Assembly: GCA_020633295.1 (NCBI GenBank)
Contig: JACKDW010000002.1
Location: 1,240,001-1,304,000 of the forward strand
Origin: Myxococcales bacterium
GTDB taxonomy: Bacteria; Myxococcota_A; Polyangia; Nannocystales; Nannocystaceae
Direction: 5' to 3'
DNA: 64,000 bases
The notes under the pieces are model-generated. The model was not told the origin of the DNA and made no database searches. It was given only the letters and a program-made list of their open reading frames with translations. The position numbers and the translations under genes were made by a program. This document shows positions 40,493-48,018 of the stretch, in pieces; the first letter of the stretch is position 1, and each line of letters begins with the position of its first letter.

Positions 40493-42666
40493 CGCTTGGC
40501 CGCGCCGGCGGCGGAGGGCGAGAAGTAGAACTTGCGCTGGTCGAAGTCGAGCGTCCACGCGACGCCCGCGCCGAGCAGATCGAGGCCGACCATGCCGTCG
40601 ACGCGGAACTGATCGGAGCTCTGCTCCTGGTTGAAGTAGCCGTAGGCGCCGCGCTGCTTCGCCAGCGAGACCGCGCCCGGGATCGCGACCTGGTTGAGCT
40701 TGACGATCGCGACCTCGCCCTCCGCCGAGGACATCGGCGGCAGCACGCCGGCGTGGGCGTACGCGCGCTTGTTGGCCGCGACCGCGACGCCCTGCATGCC
40801 GGTGTTCACCCAGTACAGCCCCTCGGCCTCGTTGAGGCGCGCGTGCGCGTAGATGAAGTGCGTCTCGTGGATCCAGAACGGGACCGCCGCGCCCGCGCGC
40901 CGCGTGTCGAGCTCGGCCGCGCAGCGCTTGCTCGCGTCGACGAGCGTGAACGCGCGCGCCGGCATGTCGATGGTCACCTGGAAGCGCTCGAGCAGGCGCA
41001 CGCCGAGCACGGCGCGCGGCGGGATCGAGCCCGGGAGCTGACCCATCGTCGCGCGCGGGAGCACGTCGACCGGCACGTTCTCGATCGTCGCGTCGCCGAT
41101 CGTCATGGTCTTCAGCTGCCCGTGCCCCATCTCCGCGCCCTCGCCGATCGGCGTGCTCGAGCGGACGATGACGCCGGCGGCCTTGGCCAGCTCGTCGTCG
41201 ATGATCATGTCCGTGGCCGCCGTGTCGATGACGACCGGGATCTTCTGGCCGCCGAGCGTGGCCTCGAACGACGCGAGCGGCGACTGCTTGTCGAGCGGCA
41301 CGGTCGTCGCGCAGCCCTTGCCCGCGCTGTCCTTGGCGAAGCTCACGCCCAGCGGGTCGCCGGCGAAGCTGCGGAAGCGCCCGGCGAGGTGGGCGTTGTT
41401 CGGGCTCGCGCGCTCGAGCGCGGCGGCGACGTTCTTGAAGTCGCGCTGGTGGTTGTAGACCCACACCTCCTGCGCGGCGACCAGCGCGCCCGCGGTGCCG
41501 CCCTTGGCCGCGCGCTTGAGCAGCTTGACGCCCTCGCTCCAGCGGCCCTGCAAGATCCGCAGGCGCGCGAGGTACCAGACCGCCTCGACCTCCTTGGCGT
41601 CGAGCTTGAGCGTGGCCTGGGCCGCCGCGTCCGCCTCGTCGAAGTGAGCGGCGGCCCAGGCCGCGCGCGCGTACCGGAGCTGCGCGTCGCGGTCTTTCGG
41701 CGCCGCCTTCGCGTCCGCGCGCGCCGACTCGAGCGCCGTGAGCACGCGGTCCTCGAGGGGCTCGGGCGGCGGCACGTCCGGGACCTCGAACTTCTCGTCG
41801 GCGACGGGCTCGTGGTGCACGCGCGTGCTGACGAACTCGATCTCCTGCGCGCGCTCGCCGATCGAGTTGATCAGCCGCAGGTCGTGGGCGATCTGCACGC
41901 CGTCGACCTCGCGGTAGTCGTTGTAGATCATGCGCTGCAGGATCGTGGTCGCGTCGTCCGCCTTGGCCTCGACGCGCTCCTCGACCAGCAGCCCGGTGTC
42001 GCGGTCGAACCACAGCGTCTTGGTCGCCTCGGGCCGGGCCATGACCGTCCAGCGCACGCCGTCGAGGACGCGCGGCTGGCCGTCGAAGTCCTTGTCGCGA
42101 GGTGGCTCAAGGGTCAGCTTGATCCCGCGCTCGGCGAGCCCGAAGTACCAGTGCAGGATCGAGTCCTCGCGCGAGATCTCGTTCATCTGCGGGTCGTCCT
42201 GGCGCAGCACGCCGGCGACGTACTGCCACCCGACCTCGCCGTCGTAGCCGCGCTCCTCGACCTGGTCGCCGAGCACCGTGCTCCGGTACAGGCGGTTGCC
42301 GTCGGCCTTCTGCAGCAGGAAGGAGCCGACCTGCTCCTCGCGCAGGCACTGCTCGTCGTCCTCGTCACAGCCGAGCTCGGGCTTGACGATCATCCGGGCC
42401 TCGACCGTGCGCTGCTTGAGCGCGCGCAGCTGGTCCTCGCCGCCGAGCGCGGCGATGTAGCGCGCGAACACCTCCTCGGCGGTCGCGGGCGCGTCGCGCT
42501 TCTCGGGCTCGTGGCTGCCGTCGTCCGGGACCTTCAGGCACCCCGCGCTCGGCGCGAGCGACAGGGCGGCGAGCAGCGGCAGCGCGAGCCGGGCGCGCGG
42601 GGCGACGCCCGAGCGCCGCGGTGAGGAGGACGCGGCCGGGGGCCGCCTGGTGAGAGAGCGCGACAT
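40489..42666 (-). CDS. Lipoprotein with TPR-like region and retropepsin-like aspartyl protease domains
   Basis: A 725-residue protein with signal peptide and lipobox APSAGC (Cys43). Residues about 60-280 read like an outer-membrane-lipoprotein-sorting/LolA-like sheet (EEVFARYIAALGGEDQLRALKQRTVEARM; TLWFDRDTGLLVEERVE). A helical TPR-like stretch follows (DAQLRYARAAWAAAHFDEADAAAQATLKLD). Then two aspartyl-protease-like halves: VVIDTAATDMIIDDELAKAAGV carries the catalytic Asp (DTA for the usual DTG), while the second reads YWVNTGMQGVAVAA, with Asn where an Asp is expected. It may be inactive or work as a dimer through one Asp. It overlaps hutF by 4 nt. Confidence 0.78.
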   Translation of the reverse strand: MSRSLTRRPPAASSSPRRSGVAPRARLALPLLAALSLAPSAGCLKVPDDGSHEPEKRDAPATAEEVFARYIAALGGEDQLRALKQRTVEARMIVKPELGCDEDDEQCLREEQVGSFLLQKADGNRLYRSTVLGDQVEERGYDGEVGWQYVAGVLRQDDPQMNEISREDSILHWYFGLAERGIKLTLEPPRDKDFDGQPRVLDGVRWTVMARPEATKTLWFDRDTGLLVEERVEAKADDATTILQRMIYNDYREVDGVQIAHDLRLINSIGERAQEIEFVSTRVHHEPVADEKFEVPDVPPPEPLEDRVLTALESARADAKAAPKDRDAQLRYARAAWAAAHFDEADAAAQATLKLDAKEVEAVWYLARLRILQGRWSEGVKLLKRAAKGGTAGALVAAQEVWVYNHQRDFKNVAAALERASPNNAHLAGRFRSFAGDPLGVSFAKDSAGKGCATTVPLDKQSPLASFEATLGGQKIPVVIDTAATDMIIDDELAKAAGVIVRSSTPIGEGAEMGHGQLKTMTIGDATIENVPVDVLPRATMGQLPGSIPPRAVLGVRLLERFQVTIDMPARAFTLVDASKRCAAELDTRRAGAAVPFWIHETHFIYAHARLNEAEGLYWVNTGMQGVAVAANKRAYAHAGVLPPMSSAEGEVAIVKLNQVAIPGAVSLAKQRGAYGYFNQEQSSDQFRVDGMVGLDLLGAGVAWTLDFDQRKFYFSPSAAGAAKR

Positions 42667-42730
42667 CGCCAGGGAGAGTGCCCCAGCGTCCTGGCGCGCT
42701 CAACTGGAGCCCGGCGCGCCCGCGCTTGTT

Positions 42731-42739
42731 TGCTACCCT
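42731..42739 (+). promoter_or_regulatory. Extended -10 promoter (TGC-TACCCT) of the 42747 gene
   Basis: TG 42731-42732, C, TACCCT 42734-42739, 7 nt before ATG 42747. No -35 visible. Leaderless start predicted. Confidence 0.45.
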
Positions 42740-42746
42740 GCCGTCG

Positions 42747-43919
42747 ATGGGCGCACACCCCCGACGCGCGCGAGCCCGCTTCGCCGGAATGATCGCGGTT
42801 GTCAGCGGGTTTCTCTCGCTCGCGCTCGCGCCCCGCGTCGCGCCCGCGGCCGAGCAGTCCCGGCAGTCAGGCGGCCCGCGCCACGCGATCTCGACGACCG
42901 AGGCGCCCGCGGAGGTGGTGACCCGGGCGCTCGTGGGCGCGACCGCAGCGGGCGCCGGCGCGTGCACCGAGCGGCTGCGGGCGTCGCTGGTCCAGGGCGA
43001 AGATCTCCTCGTCGGGCAGGAGCGTGCGCTGTGTCAGCAGGAGCGCGCTCGCGTGACGCGGCGGATGATGCGGCTGGAACGCCGGGAGTTCGGCGTGGTC
43101 GAGCAGCGCGAGGACAGCCCCGGCGGCGTGACGATGGTGCTGTCGGTCGCCGAGCGCTGTCGCCGATGGCCGCTGCGCGGGGGCGGCCGCGAGGTGCTCA
43201 AGATCGTCGACACCCAGGAGCTCGGCTGTCGCCTGCGAAGGCTCGAGGCGCCGCTCCCAGTCGACGTGACGACGGTCGACGGGCAGCGCTACCCGGCGCT
43301 GCTCTCCGTCCCCGCGAACTTCGGTCACGTGGCGATCGACTTCGTCGCGATCGACCGCGCGCTGCGGGAGCGCGGCCTGGCTCACGGGCTCGACGCGGTC
43401 TCCCGACTCGAGCTCGGCGTCGCGGCCTGGGCGGGCGAGGTCGATCTCGAGCGCGCGCGCCAGGTTCTCACCGAGGCTCACCTCCGCTGGGTTCGTGTCG
43501 GGCGCGGCGTGCCGGCGCTGTTCGTCGCTCGGCACCCCGATCACCCGGCGGCCGCGGAGGTGCGCGCGCTCGCCAACGAGGCCGATCTTCACCGCCAGGA
43601 GCGAGACTTCCAGGCGGTCCTCGACGGTCGCATCACGCCCCTGAAGTTCCTCGAGCGCCACCCCGCGTCGAGCTACGAGCTCGAGGTTCGGGCCCGGGTC
43701 GAGCTCGGTGACGCGGCGGTCGGTCGCGGCGCGCGGCTGATCCCGGGTCCCTCGAGTCAGCTGCGCGTCGCCGCGCCCGGCTCCGAGTCGCCTGACGGCG
43801 AGACCCCGGCTCCCGGCGATCCGGCCGACGCGGAGACGCTGGCGGCCCCGGCCTCGCCGTCCGAGGACGCGCGCGCGAAGGTCTCCGCCTCGCCGGTGAG
43901 GGGCGGCGCGCCGCGATGA
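42747..43919 (+). CDS. Exported protein of unknown function
   Basis: A 390-residue protein. The N-terminal signal sequence is basic, then AGMIAVVSGFLSLALAPRVAPAA with a likely signal peptidase I site. The central domain, about residues 50-310, has RVTRRMMRLERREFGVVEQ, GVTMVLSVAERCRRWPLRGG, LPVDVTTVDGQRYPALLSVPANFGHVAIDFVAIDRALRERG and a helical end. A disordered Pro/Asp/Ala-rich tail follows. No recognised family. The stop overlaps the start of the YkgJ-type gene by 4 nt. ATG 42747 is supported by the promoter directly upstream; an in-frame ATG at 42678 overlaps the opposite gene region. Confidence 0.72.
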   Translation: MGAHPRRARARFAGMIAVVSGFLSLALAPRVAPAAEQSRQSGGPRHAISTTEAPAEVVTRALVGATAAGAGACTERLRASLVQGEDLLVGQERALCQQERARVTRRMMRLERREFGVVEQREDSPGGVTMVLSVAERCRRWPLRGGGREVLKIVDTQELGCRLRRLEAPLPVDVTTVDGQRYPALLSVPANFGHVAIDFVAIDRALRERGLAHGLDAVSRLELGVAAWAGEVDLERARQVLTEAHLRWVRVGRGVPALFVARHPDHPAAAEVRALANEADLHRQERDFQAVLDGRITPLKFLERHPASSYELEVRARVELGDAAVGRGARLIPGPSSQLRVAAPGSESPDGETPAPGDPADAETLAAPASPSEDARAKVSASPVRGGAPR

Positions 43920-44464
43920 CGACGTCACGCCGGCTCGCGCGGGTGCGACGTCATCTCGCCGTGATCGACGACATCGTCGCGCCGATCGTCGCGCGCTATC
44001 GCGAGCACATTCAGTGTCGCGCCGGGTGCAGCGAGTGCTGTCACCAGCGCTTCCAGGTCAGCGCGCTCGAGGGCGCCGTGCTCCAGGAGGGGCTCGAGCA
44101 GGCGCCGCCGGCCGTGCGCGCGCAGATCATCAGGCGCGCGCGCGCGCACCAAGAGGGTCAACCCTGTCCGGCGCTCTCCGACGACGGCGTCTGTCAGCTC
44201 TATGATCATCGCCCGCGGATCTGTCGCAAGTACGGGATCCCGCTGTGGAACCCGGATGAGCCCCACAGGTTGACGACCTGCAGGCTCAACTTTCAGCAGC
44301 TGCGCGCGCCGGGCGATGACTTCATCGAGCACGTGATCGAGCCGCAGACGCGCTGGACCGCCGACTGGATCGCGACCCGTGAGGAGCTCGGCCTCGCGGA
44401 GACTCCCACGGTCAAGCGCTCGATCGCCGACTGGCTAGCGGACGCCGAATCGGCCATCGCTTAA
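43916..44464 (+). CDS. YkgJ-family cysteine-cluster protein
   Basis: A 182-residue protein of the CxxCxxCC (YkgJ/UPF0153) family. CRAGCSECCHQRFQVSALEG (about 34-53) holds the first cysteines; CPALSDDGVCQLYDHRPRICRKYGIPLWN the second set; TCRLNF adds another. The cysteines are thought to bind zinc or an Fe-S cluster. No reaction has been assigned to the family with confidence. It is translationally coupled to the exported protein upstream and followed by a perfect palindrome. Confidence 0.88.
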   Translation: MTTSRRLARVRRHLAVIDDIVAPIVARYREHIQCRAGCSECCHQRFQVSALEGAVLQEGLEQAPPAVRAQIIRRARAHQEGQPCPALSDDGVCQLYDHRPRICRKYGIPLWNPDEPHRLTTCRLNFQQLRAPGDDFIEHVIEPQTRWTADWIATREELGLAETPTVKRSIADWLADAESAIA

Positions 44465-44470
44465 ACGAAC

Positions 44471-44494
44471 GACGCCCGCGAGCTCGCGGGCGTC
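44471..44494. terminator. Perfect 24-bp palindrome between convergent genes
   Basis: GACGCCCGCGAG/CTCGCGGGCGTC is fully self-complementary, lying 7 nt after the YkgJ-type stop and 22 nt from the end of the opposite gene. No T-run. Probably a bidirectional terminator. Confidence 0.55.
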
Positions 44495-44515
44495 GGGTCG
44501 TGTCCTCGACGGCGC

Positions 44516-45502
44516 TCAGTGGCCGCCGGCCGGGGCGGCCTTGGTCGGCGCGGGTGCGCCGGGCGTGGGCGCCGGTCCGCCGGGCGTGGGCGCGCCCGCG
44601 CCAGGCGGCGCGATGACGCGGGGCATCACGGGCGCACCGGGCATCGGGGATCCCGGCGCGCCGAGCGTCGGAGCGCCACCCGGGACCATCGTCGGCAGCG
44701 GCGGGCGCTCACCCATCGAGCCGGGCATGATGCGCGGCTTGAGCGGCGGCGGCGGATCGTTGGTGCTGCGGATCGCCATCTGCTCGAGCGCCGTCGGGGG
44801 ATTGTGGGCGTTGAAGCCGATGTAGTCGATGCGCGCCGCGCCGTCCTCGATCACCATCTTGAACGCGAGGATGTCCGGGCTCTGCGGGCTGCCGCCCGTG
44901 TAGTAGGCCCACATCGGCTCGGCGCCGTGACGCACGTAGAACTGCGCCGAATTCGGCTGCGGCGGGACGCGAAGCGTGCCCTTGGCCGGGAAGCGCGCGG
45001 CCGCCTCACGCAGCGCGTCGAAGAACTCCTGCGGCCCGTCCTTCGTGAACACGGGCTTGCCGCCCCACTCGCGGCGGTCCGGCAGACCCCAGCGAGCGTA
45101 GGGCGTGAGCACCAGGTCGAGCTTCTCGATGTCGTCGTGGGCCGCCATCGTCAGCAGCGCGACGACGACGCGCTTCGTCTGGAACGGCAGCTGCCACGTG
45201 TCGGCCTCCGAGGCCTTGATCTCGTCGTCCGGTCGCGGCGCGTACTCATCGAGCAAACTCGGCCCGCCGGCTGTGGACGCGGGCGCTGGGCGACCCTGGT
45301 TGACGATCTTGCTCGGCTTCGAGACCGGCGCGTCGCCCCGGTCGTGGTGCATCGTGTTGCAGCCGTAGCGGAACATCGGCGAGAACTCGAACAGGCGCTG
45401 ACCGAGATCGGAGTCCGCTTGGCAACCTCCTGCTGCGATCGACGTGATCCCGGCGACGAGCAGAACGTGGCGCAGACGACGTAGAGAGTGCGCGGACGGC
45501 AT
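44516..45502 (-). CDS. Lipoprotein with proline/glycine-rich C-terminus
   Basis: A 328-residue protein. The signal peptide (LLVAGITSIAAGGC) ends with a lipobox at Cys27. The ordered region about 40-240 includes VSKPSKIVNQGRPAP, QLPFQTKRVVVALLTMAAHDDIEKLDLVLTPYARWGLPDRREWGG and NSAQFYVRHGAEPMWAYYTGGSPQSPDILAFKMVIEDGAARIDYIGFNAHNPP, which resembles a surface/periplasmic binding fold. The last about 70 residues are Pro/Gly/Ala repeats. No family recognised. It is divergent from the 45671 gene with 168 bp between. Confidence 0.72.
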   Translation of the reverse strand: MPSAHSLRRLRHVLLVAGITSIAAGGCQADSDLGQRLFEFSPMFRYGCNTMHHDRGDAPVSKPSKIVNQGRPAPASTAGGPSLLDEYAPRPDDEIKASEADTWQLPFQTKRVVVALLTMAAHDDIEKLDLVLTPYARWGLPDRREWGGKPVFTKDGPQEFFDALREAAARFPAKGTLRVPPQPNSAQFYVRHGAEPMWAYYTGGSPQSPDILAFKMVIEDGAARIDYIGFNAHNPPTALEQMAIRSTNDPPPPLKPRIMPGSMGERPPLPTMVPGGAPTLGAPGSPMPGAPVMPRVIAPPGAGAPTPGGPAPTPGAPAPTKAAPAGGH

Positions 45503-45636
45503 GAAAGCTACTTAAACCGCGAGCACCTCGTCTCGCAAGCGCGCGCCCCGGTTTTCCCGATCCTGCGACGGATTGACCGCGTGAGATTGCCCGGAAGTGC
45601 GGCAGTCACGCTGGTCGTCCGCGCGGCGACGGTCCC

Positions 45637-45642
45637 CTACGC
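45637..45642 (+). promoter_or_regulatory. Possible -10 (TACGCT) of the 45671 gene
   Basis: TACGCT lies 28 nt before the ATG at 45671. No -35 or TGn is found, so the call is weak. Confidence 0.25.
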
Positions 45643-45670
45643 TTGCGGACGGACTCGCGCGGGAACGCCC

Positions 45671-46477
45671 ATGGACACGAACAACCTGTTCATGAAAGGG
45701 TCGCTTGTTGCTATGGGCACCGGTCGCGCAGGTCTCCCGGGAAGTCCGCTCCTTTTCGGCGTGGCGCTCGTGCACCTGTACGCCTGTGGCGGCGAAGATG
45801 TAGCGGCCGCGCGCGTCGTCCACGACCGCGGAGCCCGTGACGCCACGGGCGTGCAGGCCGCGTTGCAGCCCAAGCTCGTCCCCGTGCGATCTCAGACCGC
45901 GCGAGAGTCGCGAGCGCGAGACCGCAGCAGCACGCGGGACGCTCGAGCGCGCGAGCTCGGCGACGCCGACGCGCTGGAGGACGTCGACGAAGGCGCGGAG
46001 AGTGACGGCGCAGGTACGCGCGCGGGCGATCGCGTCGCGCCGCGCGAGGTGCCCGAGGGGACTCCTCCCCACATCGCGCGCGTGTTTCGACGGCTCCCGG
46101 TCTCCGTGCGCGACGGTCCGCCGCTCGGCGGGATCGGGGCCTCCGGGATTCACGTCGACCAGCTCTCGCTCGGCGATCGCTACGGGCGTCGCGGCTGCAC
46201 CGGCAAGCAGGACAATTTCTCGATCGGCGAGCGCGACCAGGTCAACGTCTGCTTCCGCGTGGTGCACAACCGCGTCGAGGAGGCGGTCACCGTCGTGTGG
46301 GAGAAAGACGGCGATCGCGTCAAGCGCCGTCGCGGCATCGCGATCCCGGGGATGCACGCGTATCGCTCGCGCGCCTTCCTCGTCTTGCGGCGCGAGTACA
46401 CGGCGCGGTGGACCGTTCGGATCTTCTCCGAAGACGACGTGGAATTGGCCTCGACCACGTTTTCGGTGGTTGAATAG
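45671..46477 (+). CDS. Lipoprotein with C-terminal DUF2914-like domain
   Basis: A 268-residue protein. The N-terminus contains the hydrophobic LPGSPLLFGVALVHLYAC, ending in a lipobox-like Cys. A disordered Arg/Asp/Glu-rich linker follows. The C-terminal about 100 residues (QVNVCFRVVHNRVEEAVTVVWEKDGDRVKRRRGIAIPGMHAYRSRAF then YTARWTVRIFSEDDVELASTTFSVVE) match the layout of DUF2914: a 'v.H.W..dg' strand, a central 'RswS'-type turn and a final 'G.W.V.v...dG..L....F.V'. The function of the family is unknown. ATG 45671 is chosen; ATG 45692 or 45713 would give shorter signal peptides. Confidence 0.65.
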   Translation: MDTNNLFMKGSLVAMGTGRAGLPGSPLLFGVALVHLYACGGEDVAAARVVHDRGARDATGVQAALQPKLVPVRSQTARESRARDRSSTRDARARELGDADALEDVDEGAESDGAGTRAGDRVAPREVPEGTPPHIARVFRRLPVSVRDGPPLGGIGASGIHVDQLSLGDRYGRRGCTGKQDNFSIGERDQVNVCFRVVHNRVEEAVTVVWEKDGDRVKRRRGIAIPGMHAYRSRAFLVLRREYTARWTVRIFSEDDVELASTTFSVVE

Positions 46478-46491
46478 CCGCCCGGTACCCT

Positions 46492-46505
46492 CGGCCTTCG
46501 GGCCG
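46492..46505 (+). terminator. UUCG-capped stem-loop after the DUF2914 gene
   Basis: CGGCC-TTCG-GGCCG, a 5-bp stem with a stable UUCG tetraloop, 15 nt after the stop. No T-run. Confidence 0.35.
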
Positions 46506-46558
46506 CGCGCTGGAGCTGCTCACGCGGCGCCCGGCGCATCAGCACTCTGACGAACGCG

Positions 46559-47719
46559 ATGGTCACGAACGCGACACACTCCCCAGCCACGTTGACGAGC
46601 GGACGCCTCGCGGCCGCCGGCTTCAGCCTCGCGCTCGCCGCCCTCGCGCTCGCGCCCGCGCCCGCAGCCGCGCAGGAGCCCGGCGAGGCGGCGGCCGTGG
46701 AGGAAGAGGAGCCTCCTCCGACATGGCGTTTCAAGCAGGCGGACAAGCCCGTCAAGGTCGTCGTGCTCGCCGGCTCCGTCGGCGCCTGGCAGCGCGAGCC
46801 CTACGCCGACCGCTTCGAGAGCCTGTGCCGCAACATCGAGGTCAAGAACCTCTCCAAGGTCGGCTACGGCGCCTACCAGCTCAAGCAGCGCTTCAAGTCC
46901 CAGGTGCTCGAGAACACGCGCCTCGGCCTGCACAAGCGGGATGACGGGCAGGAGTTCTGGCTCGTGTTTCACGGCGGGCTCAACAGCGTCGCCATGCCCG
47001 AGCAGACCAACCATCACATCCGCGCGCTGTTCGAGACGGCGCACAAGCGCGACTTCAAGGTCGTCGCGCTCACGCTCACGCCCTGGGGCGACGACGACGA
47101 CAAGCGCTGGCGAGGCGCGCGCGCGCTCGAGTACGTGCACGACACGCGCGCCGTCGTCGACTTCGTGCTCGGCAAGCTCACGCCCGCGCAGGCGCTCGGC
47201 AGCCACGCCCGCAAGCGCTCCGTCGAGCCCGACGCCCCCTGGGCCGACAGCGAGCGGCCCGACGTCTCCGTCGATCTCTACAACTCCTCCTTGCGCGACG
47301 CCGGCGCCGCGGTCCGGGATCTCGACGCGATGCGCGACCTGCTCGCCAGGGACAAGGACTGGAAGCGCGCCCACAAGGCGCTCTCCGAGGACGAGCGCGC
47401 GGCCGCGCTCGAGCGCGACGCGGCGCTGCTCGCCGAGATCCCGCGCTGGTACATGCGTCAGGAGCTGCGCAGCTTCGATCACATCCACCCCAACACCGAG
47501 GGGCACCGCTTGATCGCGCTCGAGGCCTGTCCGCATCTCCCCGAGAGCTGGGGGTGCAGCTGTCCCGAAGCGCCGCCGCGTCCCGCCGGGGCCACGCCCG
47601 CGCCCGCGTCCTCGTCCACGCCCGACGTCGACGCGGCCGCCAAGGCGGCGCTGTTCGGGCAGCCCTACGGTCACTGGGGCTGGCTGCTGCTCCGCGTGCT
47701 GCTCGGCGCCAAGGTCTGA
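46559..47719 (+). CDS. Secreted SGNH/GDSL-hydrolase-like protein
   Basis: A 386-residue protein. The signal peptide (LAAAGFSLALAALALAPAPAAAQ) suggests export. The core has KVVVLAGSVGAWQREPYADRFESLC (block I; Ser in the nucleophile position of GDS/GSV), FWLVFHGGLNSVA (Gly/Asn block), FKVVALTLTPWG and FDHIHPNTEGHRLIA (DxxH catalytic block). This order is that of SGNH hydrolases such as O-acetyl-esterases and lipases. The nucleophile block reads AGSVG rather than GDS, so the substrate class is unclear. A Pro/Ala-rich tail ends in WGWLLLRVLLGAKV. Confidence 0.72.
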   Translation: MVTNATHSPATLTSGRLAAAGFSLALAALALAPAPAAAQEPGEAAAVEEEEPPPTWRFKQADKPVKVVVLAGSVGAWQREPYADRFESLCRNIEVKNLSKVGYGAYQLKQRFKSQVLENTRLGLHKRDDGQEFWLVFHGGLNSVAMPEQTNHHIRALFETAHKRDFKVVALTLTPWGDDDDKRWRGARALEYVHDTRAVVDFVLGKLTPAQALGSHARKRSVEPDAPWADSERPDVSVDLYNSSLRDAGAAVRDLDAMRDLLARDKDWKRAHKALSEDERAAALERDAALLAEIPRWYMRQELRSFDHIHPNTEGHRLIALEACPHLPESWGCSCPEAPPRPAGATPAPASSSTPDVDAAAKAALFGQPYGHWGWLLLRVLLGAKV

Positions 47720-47754
47720 GCCCGTGTTCGACGGGCTGGGGGATCGCGGCTAGG

Positions 47755-47970
47755 ATGGGTATCAGCCCGATGCCCGATCATCCCCTCGCCATCGCCCTGC
47801 TCGTCGTCGTCGTCATCCTCGCCATCCTCGCCGGGTTGTGGTTCGGTCGCGCGCTCGGCTCCGGCGAGCTCGCCGAGAAGCTCTCGTGGTCGAGCCTCAG
47901 CAAGCGGCTGCGGGCCGCGCTGACCCGCGCGGCCGTCGAGCTGTGGAAGCGATCGCGCTCGAGCGAGTAA
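47755..47970 (+). CDS. Small single-pass membrane protein
   Basis: A protein of about 71 residues: a short start, one strongly hydrophobic helix (HPLAIALLVVVVILAILAGLWFGRALG) and an amphipathic basic tail (KLSWSSLSKRLRAALTRAAVELWKRSRSSE). ATG 47755 follows a GGGGGAT; ATG 47770 is an alternative. It lies 35 nt after the SGNH gene and may be co-transcribed. Function unknown. Confidence 0.55.
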   Translation: MGISPMPDHPLAIALLVVVVILAILAGLWFGRALGSGELAEKLSWSSLSKRLRAALTRAAVELWKRSRSSE

Positions 47971-48018
47971 ACGGCGGCTCGCGCGCTGTCCTCGCGACGC
48001 TCGACGCGTACCGTCTCG

